DNA of 64,000 nucleotides from Aestuariicoccus sp032586235 (lineage in GTDB: Bacteria > Pseudomonadota > Alphaproteobacteria > Rhodobacterales > Rhodobacteraceae), in the NCBI RefSeq assembly GCF_032586235.1, contig NZ_JAWHTD010000005.1, positions 124,001 to 188,000 of the forward strand, given 5' to 3'. Below are positions 8,963 to 17,030 of this stretch, one piece after another. The stretch's first letter is position 1. The number at the start of each line of letters is the position of its first letter. The notes beneath the pieces were generated by a model that did no database searches, was not told the origin of the DNA, and saw nothing but the letters and a program-made list of their open reading frames with translations. The translations under genes were made by a program, and so were the position numbers.

Positions 8963-10333
8963 ATGTTGAAGAACGATATGCTGGAACAGTGGGACCGAGA
9001 GAACTTCTTCCACCCATCGACACATCTCGCCGAATTCGCGCGTGGCAACCTGCCGAACCGCGTCATCACCGGCGGCACCGATTGCCACATCACCGACCGT
9101 GACGGCACCCGCCTGCTGGATGCCTTCGCCGGGCTCTACTGCGTCAACGTCGGTTACGGGCGTCAGGACATCGCCGACGCCATTGCCGCGCAGGCCAAAG
9201 AGCTGGCCTATTACCACGCCTATGTCGGCCACGGCACCGAGGCGTCGATCACGCTGGCCAAGATGATCCTCGACCGCGCGCCCGACCACATGTCCAAGGT
9301 CTATTTCGGGCTGTCCGGATCCGACGCGAACGAGACCAACATCAAGCTGGTCTGGTATTACAACAACATCCTGGGCCGCCCCGAGAAGAAAAAGATCATC
9401 TCGCGCTGGCGCGGCTATCACGGCTCGGGGCTGATGACCGGCTCGCTGACGGGGCTCGAGCTTTTCCACAAGAAGTTCGACCTGCCGCTGGCGCAGGTCC
9501 TGCATACCGAGGCGCCCTATTACTATCGCCGCACCGACACGGGCATGGACGAGGCCGCCTTCGTCACCCATTGCGCCGCCGAGCTCGAGGCGCTGATCGA
9601 ACGCGAGGGCGCCGACACCATCGCCGCCTTCATCGGCGAGCCGGTCCTGGGCACCGGCGGCATCGTCCCGCCGCCCGCCGGTTACTGGAAGGCGATCCAG
9701 TCGGTCCTGCAAAAGCACGACATCCTGCTGATCGCCGACGAGGTCGTGACCGGCTTCGGCCGTCTGGGCAGCATGTTCGGCTCGGATCACTACGGTCTGA
9801 AACCCGATCTCATCACCATCGCCAAGGGCCTGACCTCGGCCTATGCACCGCTTTCCGGCTCCATCGTGTCCGACAGGATGTGGAAGGTTCTGGAACAGGG
9901 CACCGACGAAAACGGCCCCATCGGCCACGGCTGGACCTATTCGGCCCATCCCATCGGCTCCGCCGCCGGGGTCGCCAACCTGAAACTGCTGGACGAGCTG
10001 AACCTGATCGGCAACGCCGGTGACACCGGCGCGTATCTCAACAAGGTCATGACCGAGGCGGTGGGCCACCACGCCAACGTAGGCGAGGTGCGCGGCGAGG
10101 GCATGCTCTGCGCCGTCGAATTCGTCAAGGACCGCGACAGCCGCACCTTCTTCGACGCCGCCGACAAGGTCGGGCCCCGCATCGCCGCGGCCCTTCTCGA
10201 CCAGGGCGTCATCGCCCGCGCCATGCCGCAGGGCGACATCCTGGGCTTCGCCCCGCCCTTCTGCCTCACCCGGGCCGAAGCGGACGAAATCGCCGCCAAG
10301 ACCGCCAAAGCGGTGGCTCAGATCCTCACCTGA
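8963..10333 (+). CDS. Class III aminotransferase (aspartate aminotransferase family, Atf-like)
   Basis: A 456-residue fold-type I PLP aminotransferase of the omega-amino-acid:pyruvate group. The cofactor lysine is K288 in TIAKGLTSAY, preceded by the cofactor aspartate in LLIADEVVTGFGRLG. The GLSGSDANETN segment (about 115-125) and the WRGYHGSG turn are typical of this group. It follows eutC by 30 bases with a purine-rich ribosome site and so completes a three-gene operon. Roseobacter ectoine clusters often carry a similar aminotransferase (atf), which supports a role in handling diaminobutyrate or a related amine. Homologues also act on putrescine, taurine or beta-alanine; beta-alanine is also a product of the pyrimidine pathway encoded further right. 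Confidence 0.8.
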   Translation: MLKNDMLEQWDRENFFHPSTHLAEFARGNLPNRVITGGTDCHITDRDGTRLLDAFAGLYCVNVGYGRQDIADAIAAQAKELAYYHAYVGHGTEASITLAKMILDRAPDHMSKVYFGLSGSDANETNIKLVWYYNNILGRPEKKKIISRWRGYHGSGLMTGSLTGLELFHKKFDLPLAQVLHTEAPYYYRRTDTGMDEAAFVTHCAAELEALIEREGADTIAAFIGEPVLGTGGIVPPPAGYWKAIQSVLQKHDILLIADEVVTGFGRLGSMFGSDHYGLKPDLITIAKGLTSAYAPLSGSIVSDRMWKVLEQGTDENGPIGHGWTYSAHPIGSAAGVANLKLLDELNLIGNAGDTGAYLNKVMTEAVGHHANVGEVRGEGMLCAVEFVKDRDSRTFFDAADKVGPRIAAALLDQGVIARAMPQGDILGFAPPFCLTRAEADEIAAKTAKAVAQILT

Positions 10334-10349
10334 CCTCTTTCATCTGGTC

Positions 10350-10390
10350 ATAAATATCCCGGGGAGCGAGGGGCTGGCCCCTCGCTCCCC
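10350..10390 (+). terminator. 3' element: ATAAATATCCCGGGG motif running into a 13-bp GC stem
   Basis: ATAAATATCCCGGGG (10350-10364) leads into a perfect inverted repeat, arms 10361-10373 and 10378-10390, loop CTGG. It lies between the convergent aminotransferase and glpK genes, where a bidirectional terminator would be useful. There is no T-run on the plus strand; on the minus strand the stem is followed by GGGATATTTATG. The ATAAATA part matches the element after trhO. Confidence 0.6.
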
Positions 10391-10412
10391 AATCTCAAGG
10401 CCCGCGCGGCGC

Positions 10413-11900
10413 TCAGAATCCCTGGGCCGCCGTCACCGCCCGCTTCCACGCGCCGTATTTCGCCGCGCGGGTGTCCTCGTCCATCTGCGGCTGGAAATTC
10501 CGCTCCAGCGCCCAGGTCTCGGCGAAACCCTCCATGTCCGGATAAAGCCCGGCGCGCTGCCCGGCGAGCCAGGCCGCACCCATGGCTGTCGTCTCTAGCA
10601 CCTTGGGCCGGTCGACCGGCGCGCCGATGATGTCCGACAGGAACTGCATCGCCCAGTCGCTGGCGCTCATCCCGCCGTCCACGCGCAGGGTGCGGTCGCC
10701 GCCTTCGGGCGTCCAGTCCGCATGCATCGCCTCCAGCAGATCGCGGGTCTGATAACCGACCGATTCAAGCGCGGCGCGGGCGAACTCCTCTGGCCCGGAA
10801 TTGCGCGTCAGCCCAAAGATCGCACCCCGGCATTCGGCGTTCCAATAGGGCGCGCCCAGCCCGGTGAAGGCCGGCACCAGGACAACGCCCTGCCCGGCAT
10901 CGGCCTTTTCGGCCAGCGGCTGGGTCTCTTTCGCTTCGCGGATGATCTTGAGCCCGTCGCGCAGCCATTGCACCACCGCCCCGGCGATAAAGATCGATCC
11001 CTCCAGCGCATAGGTCGGCTTGCCGTCCATCTGATAGGCGATCGTCGTCAGCAGGCGGTTCTTCGAGGTCACCGGCGTTTCGCCGGTGTTGAGCAGCGCG
11101 AAACACCCGGTGCCGTAGGTCGATTTCAGCATCCCCGGCTGGAAACAGGCCTGCCCGATGGTCGCTGCCTGCTGGTCGCCCGCGACGCCCAGGATCGGGA
11201 TCTCTCGCCCGAAAAGGTCGGACCGCGTCACGCCGAAATCGGCGGCGCAATCGTGCACTTCGGGCAGCATTCCGCGCGGAATGTCGAAAAGATCGCAGAT
11301 TGTCTGCGACCAGCGCCCCTTGCGGATGTCGTAAAGCAATGTCCGCGCGGCGTTCGTGGCGTCGGTGACATGCCGCTTGCCGCCGGTCAGCTTCCAGATC
11401 AGATAGGTGTCGACGGTGCCGAAAAGAAGCTCGCCCGCCTTCGCCCGCTCGCGCGCGCCGTCGACGTTGTCCAGGATCCACTTCAGCTTGGTCCCCGAGA
11501 AATACGGGTCAAGCAGCAGGCCCGTCCGATCCGTGAACATCGCCTCGTGCCCGGCCTCGCGCAGCGCCGCGCAGGTGTCCGAGGTGCGGCGGTCCTGCCA
11601 GACGATGGCGTTATAGACCGGCTTGCCGGTCTCCTTGTCCCAAACCAGCGTGGTTTCGCGCTGATTGGTGATGCCGATGGCGGCGATGTCGTCCGCCGAC
11701 ACGCCCGCCCGCTCGATCACGCTGCGGCAGACGCCCGCGGTGGTCGACCAAAGGTCCGCCGGGTCGTGCTCGACCCAGCCGCTGGCCGGGTAATGCTGCG
11801 GAAATTCCTCCTGCGCGGTCGCGGTCAGGTTCATCGCCTCGTCGAAGAGAATGGCGCGGCTGGATGTGGTGCCCTGGTCGATGGCCAGAATGAATCGCAT
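10413..11900 (-). CDS. glpK: Glycerol kinase
   Basis: A 495-residue FGGY-family kinase that phosphorylates glycerol to sn-glycerol 3-phosphate with ATP. The N-terminal phosphate loop [15 protein letters not shown] and the family signature near residue 130 ([13 protein letters not shown]) are intact. The second ATP-binding motif appears as [14 protein letters not shown] (about 260) and the C-terminal [12 protein letters not shown] as expected. Length matches E. coli GlpK (about 500). No other glycerol genes (glpD, glpF, regulator) lie beside it; it stands alone between the convergent aminotransferase and the end of the fliP operon. The 126 bases upstream presumably hold its promoter. Confidence 0.96.
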   Translation of the reverse strand: MRFILAIDQGTTSSRAILFDEAMNLTATAQEEFPQHYPASGWVEHDPADLWSTTAGVCRSVIERAGVSADDIAAIGITNQRETTLVWDKETGKPVYNAIVWQDRRTSDTCAALREAGHEAMFTDRTGLLLDPYFSGTKLKWILDNVDGARERAKAGELLFGTVDTYLIWKLTGGKRHVTDATNAARTLLYDIRKGRWSQTICDLFDIPRGMLPEVHDCAADFGVTRSDLFGREIPILGVAGDQQAATIGQACFQPGMLKSTYGTGCFALLNTGETPVTSKNRLLTTIAYQMDGKPTYALEGSIFIAGAVVQWLRDGLKIIREAKETQPLAEKADAGQGVVLVPAFTGLGAPYWNAECRGAIFGLTRNSGPEEFARAALESVGYQTRDLLEAMHADWTPEGGDRTLRVDGGMSASDWAMQFLSDIIGAPVDRPKVLETTAMGAAWLAGQRAGLYPDMEGFAETWALERNFQPQMDEDTRAAKYGAWKRAVTAAQGF

Positions 11901-12026
11901 GGTCCCCCCTTGGAAATTCGTCTGGTAATTCGTCCTCTGCGGGCATTCGCCCGGTTTCGACCCGCGAGTCTACAATGCAAGAGGCCGAATGCCCAGACGG
12001 GGGGGCAGCCGGTGAGCAGAGCGCCG

Positions 12027-12758
12027 CTAGAAGTAGCTTTTGACCAGCGCGCCTGCCAAAAGCGACCATCCGTCCGCCACGACGAAGAACGCCAGCTTGA
12101 ACGGCAGGGACACGATCGCCGGCGGCACCATCATCATGCCCATCGACATCAGCACCGCCGCCACGACAAGGTCGATGATCAGGAACGGCAGGAAGATCAG
12201 GAACCCGATCTGGAAGGCGCGCGCGATCTCAGACAGCATGAAGCTCGGCACCAGGATCGACAGCGGCGCGTCCGGGGACAGCGCCGTGCCGGCGGCGTCG
12301 GGCCGCAGATCCGCCATCGCCGCAAAGGTCGCGGGATCGGCGCGCCCGGCCATGAAGTCGCGGAACGGGGCCAGCGTGCGCGCCATGCCTTCGGTCAGGT
12401 CGATCTCTTCGGCGACCAGAGGCTGCAACCCGTCCTGCCAGGCGGCGGTAAAGACCGGCTCCATCACGAAATAGGTGAGGAAGAGCGCCAGGCTGACGAT
12501 CAGCATGTTGGGCGGCGATTGCTGCAGGCCGACCGCCTGCCGCAGGATCGCCAGCACCGTCACCAGGAACGGAAAACAGGTGATCATCACCGCAATACCC
12601 GGTGCCAGGCTCAGCAGGGTGATCAGCGCAATCAGCTGAAGGCTGGTCGCCGTGACCGAACCGCCCTCGCCCAGATCGACCGAAATACCCTGCGCGGCGG
12701 CGGGCAACGCCGCCACCAGGATCAGGGCCATGAGCCCGGAAAACAGCGTCGGTCGCAT
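12027..12758 (-). CDS. fliP: Flagellar type III export gate protein FliP
   Basis: A 243-residue membrane protein forming part of the FliPQR export gate in the basal body. It starts with a cleavable-looking signal sequence (about residues 1-22, ending in AAAQG), as known for FliP. Membrane segments follow near 43-65, 85-105, about 180-205 and 210-235. The signatures LLSLAPGIAVMITCFPFLVT and SEIARAFQIGFLIFLPFLIIDL are diagnostic. It is the last gene of the leftward fliF-fliH-fliN-fliP operon, 3 bases after fliN. fliQ and fliR are not in the window. Confidence 0.95.
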   Translation of the reverse strand: MRPTLFSGLMALILVAALPAAAQGISVDLGEGGSVTATSLQLIALITLLSLAPGIAVMITCFPFLVTVLAILRQAVGLQQSPPNMLIVSLALFLTYFVMEPVFTAAWQDGLQPLVAEEIDLTEGMARTLAPFRDFMAGRADPATFAAMADLRPDAAGTALSPDAPLSILVPSFMLSEIARAFQIGFLIFLPFLIIDLVVAAVLMSMGMMMVPPAIVSLPFKLAFFVVADGWSLLAGALVKSYF

Positions 12759-12761
12759 CGC

Positions 12762-13052
12762 TCAGGACGACGCGCGCAGATCGGCGACCTCGGTCAGGCG
12801 CACGGCCAGCTGGCCATCATCACCGCCCTCGACCACCTCCAGAACCCCCACTCCGATCAGCTTGTCCCCGACATAAAGCTCGACGGGGTCGTCGACCTTT
12901 TTGTCGAGCGTCAGCACCGAGCCCTCGGTCAAGCGCAAGAGGTCGCGCACCAGCGGTTTGGCGCGTCCGATCGACACTGTGATTTCGATCGGGACGCTGG
13001 TGAAGGGGGCCTGCGCATCGGCGCGCGCCCGGACTGTCCGGCTCTCATCCAT
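12762..13052 (-). CDS. fliN: Flagellar motor switch protein FliN
   Basis: A 96-residue SpoA-domain protein of the flagellar C-ring. After a short N-terminal stretch, the domain (VPIEITVSIGRAKPLVRDLL ... DKKVDDPVELYVGDKLIGVG) matches FliN in order and length. The start chosen (MDESRTVRARAD) sits 8 bases inside the fliH 3' end; a longer in-frame start at 13097 would add residues unlike FliN and is not favoured. The overlap implies coupled translation with fliH, whose product binds FliN in other bacteria. Confidence 0.9.
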   Translation of the reverse strand: MDESRTVRARADAQAPFTSVPIEITVSIGRAKPLVRDLLRLTEGSVLTLDKKVDDPVELYVGDKLIGVGVLEVVEGGDDGQLAVRLTEVADLRASS

Positions 13053-13644
13053 TGGCAACTTTCCTCTGATTGTCGTCGGCGAATGCCGCGACCGCATGGC
13101 CGACCGACTGCACGATTTCGCTCAGGTCGATCTGCTTTTCGGTTTCTCCGAAGCGGATGTCCGCCTGTCCCTCGTGCAGGGTCTCGTCGGCGATGATTTC
13201 AAGCGGAAAACCGTAATCGCCGCTGACCAGCGCTTCGACAGCGGCAAGGTTCCGCGGCGCCACCCCGATGACGACGCTGAGCGAGCCCGCATCGCGCGCC
13301 AACGTTTCCAGCTTTTCGATCAGATGCACCGCAAGGGTCTGGCGCGCCAGTTCGGGCAACAGTGACTGCACCATGTCCTGCAACAGCGGGCTCATCGCGT
13401 TCTGCACCCGCGAATAGGCCTCGTGATAGGTGAATGACAGATCCTGCAGGTTCTGGGCGAAATCGCTGGCGATGCGGGTCTTGTCCTCGGTCTGGGTGCG
13501 GATCGCGTCGTCCCAGCCGGCACGGTAGCCCTGTTCGAACGCCTCCAGCTTTTCCGCCTCCAGATCGGCCTCGGCAAAACGGAACCCGGCTTGGGCGACG
13601 GGCACCGCCGCGCCGAAATCCTCAAGCAGTGCACGAATGCTCAT
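13045..13644 (-). CDS. fliH: FliH-like flagellar export ATPase regulator
   Basis: A 199-residue protein in the position of fliH. The N-terminal part (about 20-120) is a charged helix (ADLEAEKLEAFEQGYRAGWDDAIRTQ and onward; the EQGYRAGWDD core is typical of FliH). The C-terminal half has the alternating strand/helix pattern of FliH/HrpE/V-ATPase E-type domains. FliH binds and restrains the ATPase FliI and docks to FliN. Sequence conservation in the family is low, so the call rests on context plus helix pattern. The start overlaps the fliF stop by 4 bases (ATGA). Confidence 0.75.
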   Translation of the reverse strand: MSIRALLEDFGAAVPVAQAGFRFAEADLEAEKLEAFEQGYRAGWDDAIRTQTEDKTRIASDFAQNLQDLSFTYHEAYSRVQNAMSPLLQDMVQSLLPELARQTLAVHLIEKLETLARDAGSLSVVIGVAPRNLAAVEALVSGDYGFPLEIIADETLHEGQADIRFGETEKQIDLSEIVQSVGHAVAAFADDNQRKVANG

Positions 13645-15281
13645 TGTCTGGTCTCCTCGGGTTCATCGAGCCAGCTGCGCAGGATTTCGACCGTCTCGCT
13701 CTTGCGCTCTTCGATGAGGTTGCGCAGCCGGTCCACCGGATCCTCGGACGGCGCGTCGAAATCCACCGTGCCCATCTCGCCGAAATCCCCGCCGCCCAAC
13801 ACCGGCCGCGGGCCCAGACCGTCGTCCGGGTCGATCTCTCCGTTCAGGGCCGGCAGGTCGGCCATGTCGGGCGGCGGTGCGAGCGCCATGCCGCCACCCT
13901 CCGGCGCGGGCAAGGCCGCGGCAGAGCCGCCAGCCAGAAGCGGGCGCACCACAAACAGGCCCAGAACAAGGGTGACAAGCGCCAGGATCGCCATCTGGAT
14001 CAGCGCCATCGGGTCCAGCGCCAGACGCTCCAGCAGACCAGGCTGCAGTACCTCGGTCCCAAGGCCCTCGGGCCGTTCGAAGGCCAGCGACCGAAGGGTG
14101 ATCACGTCGCCCCGCGCCTCGTCGTATCCAACCGCAGAGGCGACCAGATCGCGCAGCGCGTCAAGCTCTGCCTCGGGCAAAGGGGCAAAGACCTGCGCGC
14201 CGGTCCCGTCGGTTTCGAACGTGCCGTTCACCAGCACGGCCACGGTCAGGCGGCGCACCGCCCCGGGGGCGCGCATGACCTCGCGCGTGGTCTCGGATAC
14301 CTCGTAATTCAGCCGTTCGCGGGTTTCGCTGTTCCGGCTACTCGATTCGCCGCCCCCCGCAGCCTCGCCGTCGGGCAGGTTCGAGGCGACGGTCACGTCG
14401 GCGCCGTTGTCCTGGGACTGGTTGCTGGTTTCGGTGGTGTCCGAGCTGATCACCACGCAGTTTTCCGGATCGAAGCGCCGCTCGAGGATCGACTCGCTTT
14501 CCGTCACGGTATCGACCGCGACCTCGACAACGGCGTTGCCCAGACCGACCCGCGCCTCAATCAGCCGCTGCACCCGATCCCGCAGCGCCATTGCCTTGTC
14601 GTCGGCGGTTTGGCCCGGAGCGCTCTCGTCATCGGCGCCGACAAGCCCGCCCTGCGCGTCGATGACCGACACGTTTTCCGGCACCAGCCCGGGAACGGCC
14701 GCTGCCACGAGGTGTTTCAGCGCCCGCGCCTGAACCACCGTAAGCGCCCCGCCACTGGTCGTGACCGAAACCGAGGCCGACGGGTTAACATCGCGCTGAA
14801 AGGGATTGGCGCTGCTGTTGGCGATATGGACCCGGGCCGAGGTGATGTAGGGCGTGGCGACGATGGTGCGCGCCAGTTCGCCCTCCTTGGCGCGCCAATA
14901 GGCGGCGTCGAACATCTGCGAGGTGGTGCCGAACCCCGACAGCGTGTCGAGCAATTCATACCCCTGGCTGCCGTTCGCGGGCAGCCCTTCGCTGGCCAGC
15001 GTCAGCCGCAGCTGGTCGCGCTGCCCCGAAGGCACGAGGATCGCGCCGCCGTTGACCTCATAGGCAACCCCGCGCTGTTCCAGCGCCTTGACGACATCGC
15101 CCGCCGCCCCGTTTTCGAGGCCCGCGTAAAGAAGCGTCATGTTCGGGGCCGTCGCCATCCGGGACATGGCCAGAATCGCGAGGACCATCGCCACAGTCGC
15201 GCCGGCGACCACCAATTGACGCCGCAGTCCCAGCGCGGTCCACGTCTTAACGATCTGCTTCAAGATCACCCTCCGCTCCAA
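13641..15281 (-). CDS. fliF: Flagellar MS-ring protein FliF
   Basis: A 546-residue inner-membrane ring protein. Transmembrane helices lie near residues 24-44 and 438-460. The periplasmic ring-building motifs between them include LLYAGLENGAAGDVVKALE, LPANGSQGYELLD and TPYITSARVHIA. A low-complexity Ser/Asn/Gly-rich stretch near 300-325 matches the variable loop of FliF. The cytoplasmic end (DRLRNLIEERKSETVEIL) is the FliG-binding helix pair. Length is normal (about 530-570). It is the first gene of the leftward operon, divergent from fliL over about 100 bases that contain a CtrA-like box. Confidence 0.96.
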   Translation of the reverse strand: MERRVILKQIVKTWTALGLRRQLVVAGATVAMVLAILAMSRMATAPNMTLLYAGLENGAAGDVVKALEQRGVAYEVNGGAILVPSGQRDQLRLTLASEGLPANGSQGYELLDTLSGFGTTSQMFDAAYWRAKEGELARTIVATPYITSARVHIANSSANPFQRDVNPSASVSVTTSGGALTVVQARALKHLVAAAVPGLVPENVSVIDAQGGLVGADDESAPGQTADDKAMALRDRVQRLIEARVGLGNAVVEVAVDTVTESESILERRFDPENCVVISSDTTETSNQSQDNGADVTVASNLPDGEAAGGGESSSRNSETRERLNYEVSETTREVMRAPGAVRRLTVAVLVNGTFETDGTGAQVFAPLPEAELDALRDLVASAVGYDEARGDVITLRSLAFERPEGLGTEVLQPGLLERLALDPMALIQMAILALVTLVLGLFVVRPLLAGGSAAALPAPEGGGMALAPPPDMADLPALNGEIDPDDGLGPRPVLGGGDFGEMGTVDFDAPSEDPVDRLRNLIEERKSETVEILRSWLDEPEETRQ

Positions 15282-15320
15282 ACGTTCTGTTCGGTTGCGG
15301 GCAGCTTTGGCGGCTCAGGT

Positions 15321-15335
15321 TTAATAATCGGTTAG
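15321..15335 (+). promoter_or_regulatory. CtrA-like box between fliF and fliL
   Basis: TTAA-TAATCGG-TTAG, i.e. TTAA, seven bases, then TTAG, close to the alphaproteobacterial CtrA consensus TTAA-N7-TTAAC. It lies 40 bases above fliF and 45 bases above the fliL start, in the AT-richest part of the divergent promoter. CtrA control of flagellar genes is established in Caulobacter and several Rhodobacterales; occupation of this site is inferred. Confidence 0.5.
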
Positions 15336-15379
15336 TTTCTCGCCGTTTATAAACCCGGCAGAGCAAAATGAGGTTGAGG

Positions 15380-15865
15380 ATGAGCGACGCCACCGTCCCC
15401 GAAGACTCGGTCGACAAAAAACCATCCAAGCTGCCGCTGGTCCTCGGCCTGGTTCTGGCCATGGCCGGCGGCGGGGGCGGGTTCTACGCGGCGCAATCCG
15501 GTTTGCTGTCCGGCAGCGGCGGCATGGACATGCCGCAGGCTGCCCCTCGGGCCGACGCCCTGCCGGATGTCCGCTTTGTGCCCATTCCCGCGCTGGTGAT
15601 TTCACTGCCGCCCTCCGCCGGGGCAGAGTTTCTTCGCTTCAGGGCAGAGCTGGAGGTGCCCCGACAATACGCAAGCGAGGTCGAATCGATCGTTCCGCGC
15701 GTCGTGGACGTGCTCAACAGCTATCTTCGCGCCATCGAACCCGGCGACGTGGTGCAACCCGGTGCGCTGATCCGGCTGCGGGGGCAGATGCTGCGGCGGG
15801 TGCAGCTGGTCACCGGCGAGGGTCGGGTCAACAACCTTCTGGTTATGGAATTCGTCTTGAACTAA
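15380..15865 (+). CDS. fliL: Flagellar basal body-associated protein FliL
   Basis: A 161-residue single-pass inner-membrane protein that supports the stator-rotor contact. A short cytoplasmic N-terminus ending in KKPSK is followed by the membrane helix LPLVLGLVLAMAGGGGGFYA (about 20-40). The periplasmic domain carries the FliL pattern (LRFRAELEVP ... RGQMLRRVQLVTGEGRVNNLLVMEFVLN). The start at 15380 is preferred over an in-frame ATG 12 bases earlier because TGAGGTTGAGG gives a better-placed ribosome site. It is the first gene of the rightward fliL-unknown-motE operon. Confidence 0.9.
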   Translation: MSDATVPEDSVDKKPSKLPLVLGLVLAMAGGGGGFYAAQSGLLSGSGGMDMPQAAPRADALPDVRFVPIPALVISLPPSAGAEFLRFRAELEVPRQYASEVESIVPRVVDVLNSYLRAIEPGDVVQPGALIRLRGQMLRRVQLVTGEGRVNNLLVMEFVLN

Positions 15866-15878
15866 GGGGGCAGAAGCC

Positions 15879-16253
15879 TTGGACATAATTGCTGACATCC
15901 TGCTGGTGGCGGGCGCCTTCGGTGCCGGGTTCTACTGCTTCATCCTGGCCCGACGCCTGAGCCGTTTTACCGATCTCGAGGGCGGGGTCGGCGGGGCTGT
16001 CGCGGTGCTGTCGGCGCAGGTGGACGATCTGACACGCACTCTGAACGCAGCCCAGAGCACCGCCAGCACATCGACCGATTCGCTGGCCGAACTGACCAAC
16101 CGGGCCGAGGATGTGGCCAAGCGGCTCGAACTGCTGGTCGCCTCGATGCACGATTTGCCGCAAAAACCGCCGGTGCAACAGACGGCTGTCCCCGATCCGC
16201 CATCCAGGGAACCGGTCTTCGTGCGCCACCCGGCCCATGGGGCCACGCGATGA
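15879..16253 (+). CDS. Small membrane-anchored protein in fliL operon, unknown
   Basis: A 124-residue protein starting at a TTG that is preceded by AAGGGGG at a 9-base distance. An N-terminal hydrophobic helix (about residues 4-24, DIIADILLVAGAFGAGFYCF) is followed by a helical, probably coiled-coil region (about 30-90, VGGAVAVLSAQVDDLTRTLN onward) and a proline-rich tail. I do not recognise a named family. Its place between fliL and a motE-like gene, with a 4-base ATGA overlap into the latter, points to a role in stator or motor assembly, which is inference from context only. Confidence 0.7.
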   Translation: MDIIADILLVAGAFGAGFYCFILARRLSRFTDLEGGVGGAVAVLSAQVDDLTRTLNAAQSTASTSTDSLAELTNRAEDVAKRLELLVASMHDLPQKPPVQQTAVPDPPSREPVFVRHPAHGATR

Positions 16254-16864
16254 GCGCGCAGCGGACCGTGTCGAAACCGCGCAAAACGCGCCGGCGGGGC
16301 CGGGGAACGCTCGCCGTGATCGGCGGCCTGCTGCTGACCTCGGCCGCGATCCGGATGGCCGACGAGGCGATCGCACTTGAGCAGAGAGGCCCGTCGTCCG
16401 CCCCGGAAAGCGTCGAACTGGAGCAGGCGGCACCAGCAGCACAGGTGATGACCGATCAGGATCTCGCCCCGATCCTGGCCGCCCTGAAGCAGCGCGAAGA
16501 CAGGATCGCCCGGCGCGAGGGCGACATTCGCAAACGGCTCCAGGCGCTCACCCTGGCCGAGAGCGAAATCGACCGGAAAATGGCCGCCATGAAACGGGCC
16601 GAGGAAGACCTGCGGGCGACGCTCGCGCTGGCGCAGACCGCGGCCGAAGACGATCTGACGCGCCTCACGAATGTCTATGCCAACATGAAGCCGAAACAGG
16701 CCGCTGCCCTGTTCGAAGAGATGGATCCGGATTTCGCCGCTGGGTTCCTCGGCCGGATGCGTGCGGACGCCGCGGCGGCCATCATGGCTGGACTGACCCC
16801 GCGCGCCGCCTATACGATCAGCGTCGTTCTGGCGGGCAGAAACGCGGAGGTTCCGACAGAATGA
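16250..16864 (+). CDS. motE: MotE-like flagellar motor chaperone
   Basis: A 204-residue protein with one N-terminal membrane helix (about 20-36, LAVIGGLLLTSAAIRMA), a long charged periplasmic coiled coil (about 75-135, ILAALKQREDRIARREGDIR onward) and a C-terminal MgtE-N-like helical domain. That domain shows the MotE pattern ANMKPKQAAALFEEMDP ... FLGRMRADAAAAIM. MotE is known in alphaproteobacteria as a periplasmic chaperone for MotC in flagellar rotation. It overlaps the preceding gene by 4 bases and closes the operon; the next gene on the right is on the opposite strand. Confidence 0.75.
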   Translation: MSAQRTVSKPRKTRRRGRGTLAVIGGLLLTSAAIRMADEAIALEQRGPSSAPESVELEQAAPAAQVMTDQDLAPILAALKQREDRIARREGDIRKRLQALTLAESEIDRKMAAMKRAEEDLRATLALAQTAAEDDLTRLTNVYANMKPKQAAALFEEMDPDFAAGFLGRMRADAAAAIMAGLTPRAAYTISVVLAGRNAEVPTE

Positions 16865-16981
16865 CTCCGGCTTTGCGTACCGGCCATCGTTTAGTTGCAA
16901 TAGTTGGACCGCTGGTGCTGCGTTGCGTGGAAGCGGCCGCCATCAAGAAACCGGCATTGGCCTGCCCGCAAGGGCCGGCAT

Positions 16982-17009
16982 AAAAAAAACCCCGGCGCAA
17001 GGCCGGGGT
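16982..17009 (-). terminator. Intrinsic terminator of the ABC importer operon
   Basis: Read on the minus strand: a perfect 8-bp stem ACCCCGGC/GCCGGGGT with a five-base loop, directly followed by seven T residues (bases 16988-16982). It lies 22 bases beyond the stop of the substrate-binding protein gene, the textbook position and form for a Rho-independent terminator. Confidence 0.92.
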
Positions 17010-17030
17010 CCTGTTGCGCGAGAACGGGCG

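Noticed and set aside
10334..10412. A small antisense RNA gene in the gap between the aminotransferase and glpK
   Set aside because: The only structure is the ATAAATA element with its stem, fully explained as a bidirectional 3' element; no promoter is visible.
10722..13196. A plus-strand open frame of about 820 codons opposite glpK, fliP and fliN
   Set aside because: Antisense to three recognised genes; low-complexity, histidine/arginine-rich translation typical of shadow frames.
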